Source: Equivita sp045641605 (lineage in GTDB: Bacteria > Actinomycetota > Coriobacteriia > Coriobacteriales > Eggerthellaceae). Taken from it: a stretch of 6,857 nucleotides of DNA. Below the pieces are notes generated by a model, which saw nothing but the letters and a program-made list of their open reading frames with translations, was not told the origin of the DNA and did no database searches. Below, one piece after another: positions 1-6,422 of the stretch (the stretch's first letter is position 1; every line of letters starts with the position of its first letter). Made by a program: the position numbers and the translations under genes. The DNA is taken from contig JAZUHG010000035.1 of NCBI GenBank assembly GCA_045641605.1, positions 1-6,857 on the forward strand, in the 5' to 3' direction.

Positions 1-1404
1 CTTTATAACTGGGCTGGAATTGATAAGTCTAAGTTTTCGCGCATTGACGAGCTTCCTTTTGATTCGCAGCGCAAGATGATGTCTGTCTTGGTTGAGGACG
101 GAGGCAAGACCATTCAATTTACAAAGGGTGCGCCCGATGAGATTCTTAAGCGATGCAATGATGTTGATGCCAAGGAAGTTCTTGCACAGAATAAAAAAAT
201 GACTGATAAAGCTCTTCGCGTTTTGGCATGTGCGATGCGCGAAGGCAACGCAATCGATGAAGATAATATGACTTTTATTGGACTTGTTGGAATGATTGAC
301 CCAATCCGCCCCGAAGTCAAAGATGCCATCCAAACATGTAAAACTGCTGGCATTAGAACGGTTATGATTACAGGCGACCACATCGATACCGCCAGAGCCA
401 TTGCTGGTGAGCTTGGAATTTTAAATGATGGGCAAAAATCAATTACTGGTAGCGACATCGATGCTATGTCCGACAATGACCTCAAACGTGAGATAAAAAA
501 TATTTCTGTTTATGCTCGTGTGCGTCCAGAACATAAAACAAGGATTGTTAAGGCATGGCAAGATTCGGGTTATATTGTTGCTATGACTGGCGATGGCGTA
601 AACGACGCCCCTTCAATAAAAACTGCAGACATTGGCGTTGGTATGGGTATTACCGGTACTGATGTTACGAAAAACGTTGCTGATATGGTCCTTGCTGATG
701 ATAATTTCGCCTCTATCGTAAATGCTGTGGAGGAGGGTCGTAGGATTTACGAAAATATTTTGAAGTGCATCCAGTATTTGTTAAGCTCAAACATTGGAGA
801 AGTTGTGGGCGTTTTGTTCGCTTCTATATTCGGTTTTGTTTTGATGCAACCAGTTCATTTATTGTGAGTTAATCTTGTAACGGATTGTGTTCCTGCCCTT
901 GCTCTGGGTCTAGAAGACAAGGAGTCCTACGTAATGGAGAAAAAGCCTCGCGTGAAGAGTTCTGGTTTGTTCGCCGACGGCCTCGGCTTCGATATTATTT
1001 ATCAGGGCATTGCAGTTACGGCGCTTATCATTGTTTCATACTTCATTGGGCATTATATAGATACCGGCAATTGGGAAATTACCACATCGCCGCACGGAAT
1101 TAGCATGGCGTTTCTCACGATGTGTATGGTAGGATGCTTCCATTCTATAAACCTCCGAAGCCGCAGACAATCTATCTTTAAGCTGAAAAAGCAAAACTGG
1201 ATTCTTTTACTTGCGGTTTTTGTTTCGCTTTTGCTAACCTCACTAGTTTGTTTTGTCCCCGGCATCGCCAGCCTCTTTAAATTGACGCAGCTTGGACTCA
1301 CCGAGTGGATGATTGCGCTTGCTTTGGGCTTCGCTATTATCCCCATTGTCGAAATTGTAAAATTAATCCAAAGAAATCTAAAAAAAAGTCTAAATTCTAA
1401 ATAA
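1..1404 (+). CDS. Cation-transporting P-type ATPase, P2 (Ca2+-like) type, C-terminal half; contains one UGA(Trp)
   Basis: This gene runs off the left edge; 467 residues are visible. The fragment begins in the nucleotide-binding domain (PFDSQRKMMS at codons 20-29, KGAPD at 42-46). It continues through the P domain (DPIRPEV from codon 100, TGD at 124-126, MTGDGVND at 195-202) and membrane helices M5-M10. The phosphorylation motif DKTGT lies upstream of the window. M5 has SSNIGE (N264, E267) and M6 has WVNLVTD (N291, T294, D295). These match the SERCA Ca2+ ligands N768, E771, N796, T799 and D800, so Ca2+ or a related cation is the likely substrate, exported at the cytoplasmic membrane. The SERCA M8 glutamate appears not to be conserved, which would suggest a single ion site; that alignment is mine and uncertain. 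The in-frame TGA at 865-867 (codon 289) falls exactly on the M6 Trp equivalent to SERCA W794, after which the frame continues to TAA at 1402. Under the standard code the protein would lose M6-M10. Confidence 0.93.
865..867 (+). other. In-frame UGA read as Trp (ATPase codon 289)
   Basis: The codon lies inside HLL-(UGA)-VNLVTD of helix M6. Related Ca2+ ATPases such as SERCA carry Trp here, two residues before the Ca2+-binding Asn. The frame stays in register on both sides, and recognisable M6-M10 sequence follows. Confidence 0.92.
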
Positions 1405-1419
1405 ATAAATTTCTGAATA

Positions 1420-1428
1420 TGTTATTAT
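1420..1428 (+). promoter_or_regulatory. Possible extended -10 promoter for prs-pth
   Basis: The bases TGTTATTAT read as a TGn extension followed by a TATTAT -10 box, about 36 bases before the prs start codon. I see no good -35 box at the usual distance, which extended -10 promoters can tolerate. I see no terminator between the ATPase gene and prs, so some read-through from the ATPase is also possible. Confidence 0.45.
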
Positions 1429-1464
1429 GGAATTCCGGCAGGAAATCCAAAAGAAGGAGACAAA

Positions 1465-2436
1465 ATGACCGGCATGACTAAGTCTTTAGTCCTATTTTCA
1501 GGGAGTGCAAACCCCGAGCTAGCTCAAGAAATCTGTGAAAAATTAAACATTAAATTAGGCGACGAAGTACTGGAGCAATTCTCCAATGGAGAAATTTATG
1601 CGAAGTATCCAAAATCTGTTCGTGGTGCCGATGTATTTATCGTTCAGTCAATTGCTGGCGAACATCTAAACGACGCCCTAATGGAAATGCTTGTAATGAT
1701 TGATGCTGCACGTCGTGCGAGTGCTCGCACCATTACAGCTGTCGTTGCTCATTACGCCTATGCAAGGCAAGACCGCAAAGCTTCGCCTCGCGAGCCAATC
1801 ACAGCAAAGCTTGTCGCTAACTTGCTCACTGTTGCCGGGACTGACAGAATCATCACGATCGACCTTCACCAAGGCCAGATCCAAGGTTTTTTCGATATTC
1901 CTGTTAATCATTTAACTGCTCTACCTATCTTGGTTGATTATTTCGAGAAGAAAAATTTCGATAAGAAAAATACTTGCGTTGTAAGCCCTGACCTTGGTCG
2001 TGCGAAGGCTGCCAAGAAATTTGCTGATATGATGGAAGTAGATTTGGCCATCATGCACAAGGGACGTCCGAAGCATAACCAGGCCGAAATCACAGCGCTT
2101 ATCGGCGATGTAAAAGGCAAGACCTGCATCCTAAACGACGACATGATCGACACAGGCGGAAGTGTTGTCGCCGCTGTTGATACGCTCATCAAAAAAGGAG
2201 CGAAGGAAGTTTATGTTTGTGCAACGCATCCTGTATTTTCCGGTCCTGCATACGACAGGCTTCTCAACTCGCAAATTAAAGAGATTGTTGTTACAAACAC
2301 AATTCCTGTTCCAGAAGAAAAGCGCGGCGATAAAATCAAGGTTGTATCAGTTGCTGGCACATTCGCAAACGCAATCCAGCGCGTATACTCAAACGAATCC
2401 ATCGCAGAACTCTTCGACCCAGACTTCGTTCTCTAA
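1465..2436 (+). CDS. prs: Ribose-phosphate pyrophosphokinase (PRPP synthetase, class I)
   Basis: This cytoplasmic enzyme makes PRPP from ribose 5-phosphate and ATP, for purine, pyrimidine, His, Trp and NAD synthesis. The 323-residue length is typical of bacterial class I enzymes. Visible landmarks are the N-terminal FSGSANPELA stretch, the HYAYARQDRK ATP-site segment (R101-K105), the flexible-loop residues that follow, FFDIPV in the subunit core, KGRP, and the PRPP-binding loop NDDMIDTGG (residues 224-232). The start at 1465 is set by the Shine-Dalgarno AAGGAG at 1454-1459, five bases upstream; a second ATG at codon 4 has no better site. The gene is not interrupted and contains no Trp codon of either kind. 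It stops with TAA, whose last A is the first base of the pth start codon (TAATG), so the two genes are probably translationally coupled. Confidence 0.97.
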   Translation: MTGMTKSLVLFSGSANPELAQEICEKLNIKLGDEVLEQFSNGEIYAKYPKSVRGADVFIVQSIAGEHLNDALMEMLVMIDAARRASARTITAVVAHYAYARQDRKASPREPITAKLVANLLTVAGTDRIITIDLHQGQIQGFFDIPVNHLTALPILVDYFEKKNFDKKNTCVVSPDLGRAKAAKKFADMMEVDLAIMHKGRPKHNQAEITALIGDVKGKTCILNDDMIDTGGSVVAAVDTLIKKGAKEVYVCATHPVFSGPAYDRLLNSQIKEIVVTNTIPVPEEKRGDKIKVVSVAGTFANAIQRVYSNESIAELFDPDFVL

Positions 2437-2984
2437 TGAAAGTTATTGTTGGACTTGGTAACCCAGGTAGCGAGTATGCCAATACTCGCCATAATAGTGG
2501 CTTCTTGTCATTAGACAAGATAGCCACAGAGCTTAGTGCAAATTACTGAAAAGACGAATGCGGTTCGTGCGTAGCGCATATTAAAGATGAAATCTTATTG
2601 GTCAAACCTCAAAGCTTTATGAATGAGTCCGGCGGCCCAGTCAAAAATGTCCTAGAAAAATACGAAGCAAAAGTTGATGACCTAATTATTATTCATGATG
2701 ACATGGACATTGAACCCGGAACTATCCGAGTCAAAAAGGGAGGAAGCGCAGCAGGCCATAATGGCATTAAATCTGTCATTGAGAAGCTTGGAACTCAAGA
2801 GTTTTTACGAGTTCGCATTGGAATTGGTCATGCGCCTGGCAAAGGTCCATATGTCGATTACGTTCTAAGCGAGCCAAAAGGCAAGCTTAAGGAAGACTTT
2901 GACACATCTTGTGTTTTGGCTGCCGAAGCAACAATCTATCTTTTAGATCACACCTTAGAAGAAACCCAACAAAAGTACAACTAG
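2436..2984 (+). CDS. pth: Peptidyl-tRNA hydrolase, with one UGA(Trp)
   Basis: Pth cleaves peptidyl-tRNAs released from stalled ribosomes and so recycles tRNA in the cytoplasm. Reading from the ATG that overlaps the prs stop gives 182 residues, close to the usual 185-195. The N-terminus GLGNPGSEYANTRHNSGF carries catalytic Asn9 and His19. FMNESG, the HDDMD acidic segment and GHNGIKS follow in family order, and GIGHAPGKG is also typical. The TGA at 2547-2549 is codon 38, in the variable stretch after the first helix. Under the standard code the catalytic Asn/His would be cut off from the rest, and the next usable start (2598) would give a useless C-terminal piece. Pth is essential in most bacteria, which argues against a pseudogene. 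The final Asn codon and TAG stop lie within a 14-base motif shared with the downstream repeat pair. Confidence 0.94.
2547..2549 (+). other. In-frame UGA read as Trp (pth codon 38)
   Basis: The codon lies between ELSANY and KDECG in a conserved gene that is intact on both sides in the same frame. The position is variable in Pth proteins, so it supports sense reading of UGA but says little by itself about which amino acid. Confidence 0.85.
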
Positions 2985-3017
2985 AGAGATTTCGGAACGT
3001 ACTTTTCTCAACGGCTT

Positions 3018-3225
3018 TGGTGCCGTAGGCACCTGCAATTATGCTAGTAACGAATTTTTTAATGTTTTATTCCAGCTCCTAATTATGCAAACACTAACTA
3101 CTATTTTGTCGCGCATCTACGCACCTTTCAATCTTCTCCAACTAGGTTACATTGGTTTTCGTCGCTGTTCATAAAACAAAGTTTCTTAGAATTCGTTGAG
3201 CAAATTGCAGATACCTACGGCACCA
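3018..3225 (+). mobile_element. MITE-like element, copy A (208 bp, terminal inverted repeats)
   Basis: This non-coding element follows pth directly and recurs inverted at 4807-5014. I count about 11 differences over the 208-base core. Its ends are imperfect inverted repeats of each other: 3018-3040 begins TGGTGCCGTAGG and 3203-3225 ends CCTACGGCACCA, with 21 of 23 positions matching. Complementarity continues inward (TGCAATT, AACGAATT, TGTTTTAT blocks), so one strand can fold into a long imperfect hairpin. The outer end holds a perfect 6-bp hairpin, GGTGCC-GTA-GGCACC. Similarity with copy B extends outward through TTTCTCAACGG to a shared 14-mer AACTAGAGAGATTT at 2979-2992. I see no clear target-site duplication and no reading frame. 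It could instead be an intergenic repeat of another kind, such as a BIME or structured 3' element. Confidence 0.75.
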
Positions 3226-3266
3226 TCCATTTTTATAAGATGCATTATTAAGTTTTTTTAAAAATA

Positions 3267-3309
3267 TTGCACATAAACTTGAAAAAAAAAAAAACGGTTA
3301 AACTACTTT
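3267..3309 (+). promoter_or_regulatory. Possible surface-protein promoter with an A13 spacer tract
   Basis: Candidate -35 boxes are TTGCAC at 3267-3272 and TTGAAA at 3279-3284. Candidate -10 boxes after the A-run are TAAACT at 3299-3304 and TACTTT at 3304-3309. None of the pairings is close to consensus with 17-base spacing, so the exact promoter is uncertain. The run of 13 A lies between the candidate boxes, where length changes would alter spacing. The upstream sequence is A/T-rich and includes a T7 run at 3253-3259. Confidence 0.35.
3282..3294 (+). repeat. Homopolymer A13 tract
   Basis: Thirteen consecutive A bases lie 41 bases before the surface-protein start codon, in the presumed promoter. 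It is the longest single-base run I found in the window. Such tracts are prone to replication slippage, and promoter-spacer poly(A) tracts drive phase variation of Mycoplasma hyorhinis vlp surface genes. Confidence 0.9.
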
Positions 3310-3334
3310 GGTTGAGGTATGAAAGGAGTTCTGT

Positions 3335-4729
3335 ATGAACGCAAAAATGACAAAACTTAAGAAAAATTACGTGGCTTTAGCCGCTTTGATTGCAGCATTG
3401 GGGGTGATTTTCGCTCTGTTCTTAGCATCTAACTCTTTTGCCAACGAAAACGAAGAAAACTCAACTATTAATATTTCTGGCAGGTTAGTTGACCTAAATA
3501 GCAGTCCAGTAGAGGGTGCTGAAATTTATGGATATTCCTCAGACATTGAAGGTGGACAATTTACCGGTACTTCTTCATCCACTGGCGAGTTTAGTATTCC
3601 TGTTAGTGTTCCAGGTGGGACTTTAAATAGTTTTTCTTTTCAGGCAATTAAATCTGGTATTCCAGGACAAAAGGCTGGCTTAAGAGGCACATATGGTTAC
3701 TCGACTCCAACTACGGAAGATGTAGACACAGGCGATGTAACAATGAATTATTATGTTGGTTACGCCGAAAGTATAAATGGGGATTATGTTGCTGAGAATG
3801 CTTTTGGTAAGTGAACATATAATTACAATGGTGGAGCTCAAATAGAGTTTAAATCTGGAACTGTCAGTGTAGAAGATAATGTGGTTACATTCTCTTACAT
3901 TGATATTAATGGCGCTCAACAAACTGAGACTGAAACATTTACTCCAAAAGCAGGATATGAATTAGATCATATTAGTCTTGAAGGAAAAGTTCCTCCAGGA
4001 CCTTTTACCGCTAACAATGGTGCAGTTGATTTAGCAAGCTCATCTTATTGGACTTTAAATGCAATTACTGGGTATGAAAAATATACAGTAACATTTGATG
4101 AAAAGATTTCTCAAGTTACAGTAAAAGGCCAATCTATCAGTTCTGGAGATAAGGTTGAATATGGAAGTACGGTATTTATTTCGCTCGCAGAGGTACAGGC
4201 TGGTAAAATTGCTAAAATCACTGTAAATGGTGACGTAATAAAATACAACTATGCAATTGTAGAAGGAGATATGAGCATCTCAGCAAATGTTGTAGACAAA
4301 GTTACTATTTCTGGAATTGTTAAAGCGGATGATTCTGTTGCTAACGGCAATAAGGACTTCTCTAATATTCTTGTAGAAAAAGCATATGCTGCAGAAGTTG
4401 GTGTTGAGGGTGCCACTGTTAGCTTTACAAGTACAGATGGATGGAACACTCAAACATTAACTAACGCTGAAGGTGCTTATGCTCTTGATGTGCAAAAAGG
4501 TATGGGTGGAGTATTGACTATCTCTAAAGAAGGCTTTAATACTTTCACAAAGGAATTTACTGATGCGGAATTAAATGAGGACGTTCAAGTAACTTCTGAA
4601 TTGGTTAAAGCTGCATCTCCTCAAACAGGTGATATTACATTATATGCATTTGCTGTTATCGCATTTGTTCTTTCTGGAGCTGTAGTTTTGAGAATGAGTC
4701 GCAGACCAAAGGGTTTGCACGTTAAATAA
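3335..4729 (+). CDS. Sortase-anchored surface protein with carboxypeptidase-regulatory-like folds; one UGA(Trp)
   Basis: This encodes a 464-residue secreted protein of unknown specific role, probably wall-anchored and displayed outside the cell. Residues 1-36 form a signal peptide: a Lys-rich start, a hydrophobic core, and likely cleavage at NSFA|NENE. Residues of about 46-125 (ISGRLVD, VEGAEIYG, STGEFSIPV) resemble carboxypeptidase-regulatory-like beta-sandwiches, as do about 323-425 (ISGIVK, VEGATVSF, NAEGAYALDV). The middle is Thr/Val-rich and probably beta-structured. The C-terminus has SPQTG (428-432), a hydrophobic segment at about 434-452, then RMSRR, a sortase sorting signal with Ser in place of Leu. 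Shine-Dalgarno AAAGGAG at 3322-3328 sets the start. TGA at 3812-3814 is codon 160 (AFGK-W-TYNYNGG), and the frame continues to TAA at 4727. UGG encodes Trp twice in the same gene. Adhesion or host interaction is plausible but not shown. Confidence 0.88.
3812..3814 (+). other. In-frame UGA read as Trp (surface-protein codon 160)
   Basis: The signal peptide and first fold lie before this codon; the second fold and the sorting signal lie after it in the same frame. The 22 codons between the TGA and the next ATG (3881) encode protein-like sequence (TYNYNGGAQIEFKSG) with no stop. The second half has no signal peptide of its own, so it makes sense only as part of one protein. Confidence 0.87.
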
Positions 4730-4746
4730 TCTTTAGTTAAAGATTA
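4727..4746 (+). other. Small hairpin over the surface-protein stop codon
   Basis: TAATCTTT and AAAGATTA form an 8-bp stem around the loop AGTT, starting with the TAA stop. It has no following T-run, so it is not itself a terminator. It may protect the mRNA 3' end or be chance in A/T-rich DNA. Confidence 0.35.
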
Positions 4747-4750
4747 AAGC

Positions 4751-4780
4751 AAAACCTCCTCAGCAATGGGGAGGTTTTTT
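4751..4780 (+). terminator. Rho-independent terminator of the surface-protein gene
   Basis: AAAACCTCC (4751-4759) pairs with GGAGGTTTT (4770-4778) around a 10-base loop and is followed by more T (run 4775-4780). It lies 21 bases after the stop codon. It closes the surface-gene transcript before the second repeat copy, making the gene a monocistronic unit within the cassette. Confidence 0.88.
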
Positions 4781-4806
4781 ATTAAATGCACGTCTTATTA
4801 TTTGGG

Positions 4807-5014
4807 CGGTGACGTAGGTATCTGCAATTTGCTCAACGAATTCTAAGAAATTTTGTTTTATGAACAGCGACGGAAACTAATGTAATCTAGTTGGTGAAGA
4901 TTGAAAGGTGCGTAGATGCGTGACAAAATGGTAGTTAATCTTTGCATAATTAGGAGCTGGAATAAAACAGTAAAAAATTCGTTACTAGCATAATTGCAGG
5001 TGCCTACGGCACCA
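4807..5014 (-). mobile_element. MITE-like element, copy B (inverted copy of 3018-3225)
   Basis: The reverse complement of this stretch matches copy A at about 95% by eye, including the GGTGCC-GTA-GGCACC hairpin at its outer end (near 5013). The two cores have the same length. The inner end differs slightly (GACGTAGG instead of GCCGTAGG). Similarity continues outward past CCGTTGAGAAA to AAATCTCTCTAGTT at 5039-5052, four bases after the pfp stop. It also continues weakly inward to about 4783. The variable 10-11 bases between the 14-mer and the TTTCTCAACGG block differ fully between the copies, so the arms are old enough to have diverged outside the core. Confidence 0.75.
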
Positions 5015-5056
5015 TACCCGTTGAGAAATAGAATCGCAAAATCTCTCTAGTTAGAC

Positions 5057-6268
5057 TTAATTTTGACCAATATCTTTAAGGAGTTGTTGAAACTCTGGAG
5101 TTTCTAGATTGTAAGGCTTACCCCCTGCAATGCGATCAAACTCACAAGCCCGAATCTCATTGCCTTTGTTTTCGTCTTGACCTACAACTCCAACTTCGCC
5201 ATTCATAGCTGCTTGAACAGCTTTAACACAGCAGTCGTGGATGAGGTCAAGGTCTTCTTTGCAAGGAGCTGCGGCACGAGAGTAGTAACCGGATTTTTGT
5301 ACCAGAACTTTTTCAGCGCCAATCTTGGATGCAAATTGCTTACCGAACCATTCGCCAGGATTAACTTTGTCTAGGCGAGGGTGTCCGAAGGCATCCATTG
5401 GGACTTCTTCGCCAGCAGCTTCCATTTGAGCAATGATCTCTTTTACGCATGCACCTTCGGAGACGAAGATGTTAACGCAATCGTTTTTCTTCATGACTTC
5501 GGCGAGGCGCTTGGCTTCGGCATCGATGTCAACTTCCATTTCCGGAACATAAACAGCATGGATTTCTTGACGCTCGCGTGTGAGATTAAACTCTGGCAAG
5601 AAATTAATATCGTCTAGTAGCTTTCGGTATTCGATGGCTGTTTGACCAGTTAGGTAACCACAATTGCGACCCATAACTTCGTGGATGATGAACATATTTG
5701 GGTTGGCAGAATTTTCTTTAACCACGTTGCGGAAGTATTTTGCGCCTTCTTTTGCAGCGGTTCACGCACCCAAAGATTGAGCGATTGGGTATACATCGTT
5801 GTCGACTGTTTTTGGAAGGCCAACAACTGTTAGGTTGTAATCGTTTTTAGCAAGGTATGCGGCAAGGTCAGCGGCGGTAAGGGAAGTGTCATCACCACCG
5901 ATGGTGTGTAACACATCAACGCCGTCTTTAACTAGTTGGTCGGCGGCAACCTTAAGTGGATCCTCGCCTTCGTTGACAAGACCGCGCTTAATGCAATCTT
6001 CAGCGTTTGTAAGCTTTACGCGGCTATTTCCAAGAGGGCTTCCGCCGTGTTCTGTTAGGACCAATGCATTCTTTCTTACTTCGTCTGTGACAGGAATGGA
6101 ATCGCCGATGAGCAGCCCTTTATAGCCATTTATATAGCCAATCATTTCAATGTTTGGGTCCAGCTTATTGTATTCGTCAATCAAAAATCCGATAGAACTT
6201 GAAAGACATGGTGCAAGACCTCCGGCCGTTAAAAATGCAACTTTTGATACTATATTTTCGTTAGTCAT
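5057..6268 (-). CDS. pfp: PPi-dependent 6-phosphofructokinase, with one UGA(Trp)
   Basis: This cytoplasmic enzyme phosphorylates fructose 6-phosphate with pyrophosphate, reversibly, in glycolysis and gluconeogenesis. Rejoined across the TGA it has 403 residues, like the roughly 404-residue Propionibacterium enzyme. GGDDT (124-128) has Asp where ATP-dependent enzymes have Gly, and PKTVDND (152-158) has the Lys typical of PPi-dependent enzymes, with catalytic Asp156. MGRNCG (199-204) is the fructose 6-phosphate-binding segment. The TGA at 5764-5762 is codon 169 in QSLGA-W-TAA, a position that is Trp in related enzymes. Split at this codon, the second half would have to start at a GTG without a Shine-Dalgarno site, and 12 conserved-looking codons would be left between the halves. 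The start is set by AAGGAG (6280-6275) six bases upstream. The stop is TAA. It is transcribed toward pth, with the cassette between. Confidence 0.95.
5762..5764 (-). other. In-frame UGA read as Trp (pfp codon 169)
   Basis: The codon lies between PIAQSLGA and TAAKEGAKYFRN. As I recall the family, PPi-dependent phosphofructokinases read SLGAWTAAE here, so Trp is expected. This and the ATPase site are the two strongest position-specific arguments for UGA=Trp. Confidence 0.92.
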
Positions 6269-6330
6269 ATGCGACTCCTTGATATTAATAATCCAGCTAT
6301 TTGCAATCTTATTTTATATTTTCTAAAGCC

Positions 6331-6358
6331 ATTTAACCCCATAAAATAATATTTTCAA
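6331..6358 (-). promoter_or_regulatory. Possible pfp promoter
   Basis: On the minus strand TTGAAA (6358-6353) could be a -35 box and TTAAAT (6336-6331) a -10 box with 16 bases between. The match to consensus is moderate. The region is very A/T-rich, and TATAAA at 6318-6313 is another candidate -10 without a good -35. Confidence 0.35.
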
Positions 6359-6382
6359 GGCGAATCGATAGTTGATTTAATG

Positions 6383-6388
6383 TATAAT
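6383..6388 (+). promoter_or_regulatory. -10 box (TATAAT) for the solute-binding lipoprotein gene
   Basis: A perfect TATAAT lies 34 bases before the start codon, but no convincing -35 box is at 16-18 bases. With the pfp promoter on the other strand, the 154-base gap 6269-6422 is a divergent promoter region. I see no clear operator palindrome in it. Confidence 0.5.
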
Positions 6389-6422
6389 TTCCCGCTGTAT
6401 GTGTGAGGCTTACGGAGGATTA

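Larger units (their letters stand above)
2979..5052. mobile_element. Putative mobile or invertible cassette bounded by inverted MITE-like copies
   Basis: Two inverted repeats of 246 and 245 bases (2979-3224 and 4808-5052) bound about 1.6 kb holding only the surface-protein gene, its upstream region and its terminator. Convergent genes pth and pfp lie directly outside, and the repeat ends touch or nearly touch their stop codons. No transposase or recombinase is inside. The layout resembles the mobile insertion cassettes known from the Bacillus cereus group, where passenger genes are bounded by transposase-less repeats. Homologous recombination between the arms could also invert the segment. 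Neither movement nor inversion is shown by one sequence; two independent insertions of a common repeat would look the same. Confidence 0.45.

Noticed and set aside
2985..3334. A tRNA, small RNA gene or CRISPR array in the gap after pth
   Set aside because: I see no cloverleaf, no regularly spaced direct repeats and no reading frame. The gap is explained by repeat copy A and the A/T-rich surface-gene upstream region.
3881..4729. A separate gene starting at ATG 3881
   Set aside because: It has no Shine-Dalgarno site or signal peptide, yet ends in a sorting signal. The upstream frame runs directly into it through TGA 3812 with protein-like sequence.
5057..5725. A separate minus-strand gene starting at GTG 5725
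   Set aside because: It is the C-terminal half of phosphofructokinase. The 12 codons before it (TAAKEGAKYFRN) are also family sequence and join it to the N-terminal half.
865..5764. Four frameshifted or nonsense-mutated pseudogenes (ATPase, pth, surface protein, pfp)
   Set aside because: Each gene has a single TGA, no frameshift, no TAA or TAG inside, and conserved motifs on both sides. The expected residue is Trp in the two best-conserved cases.
865..5764. UGA as selenocysteine, or as glycine (code 25)
   Set aside because: None of these families has Sec or a matching Cys at these sites, and recurrent Sec in four unrelated genes is not credible. Glycine does not fit the Trp positions in the ATPase M6 and PPi-PFK.
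5886..6125. Open frames on the strand opposite pfp, prs, the ATPase and the lipoprotein gene
   Set aside because: They lie wholly within well-supported genes, lack ribosome binding sites and encode low-complexity or unfamiliar sequence.
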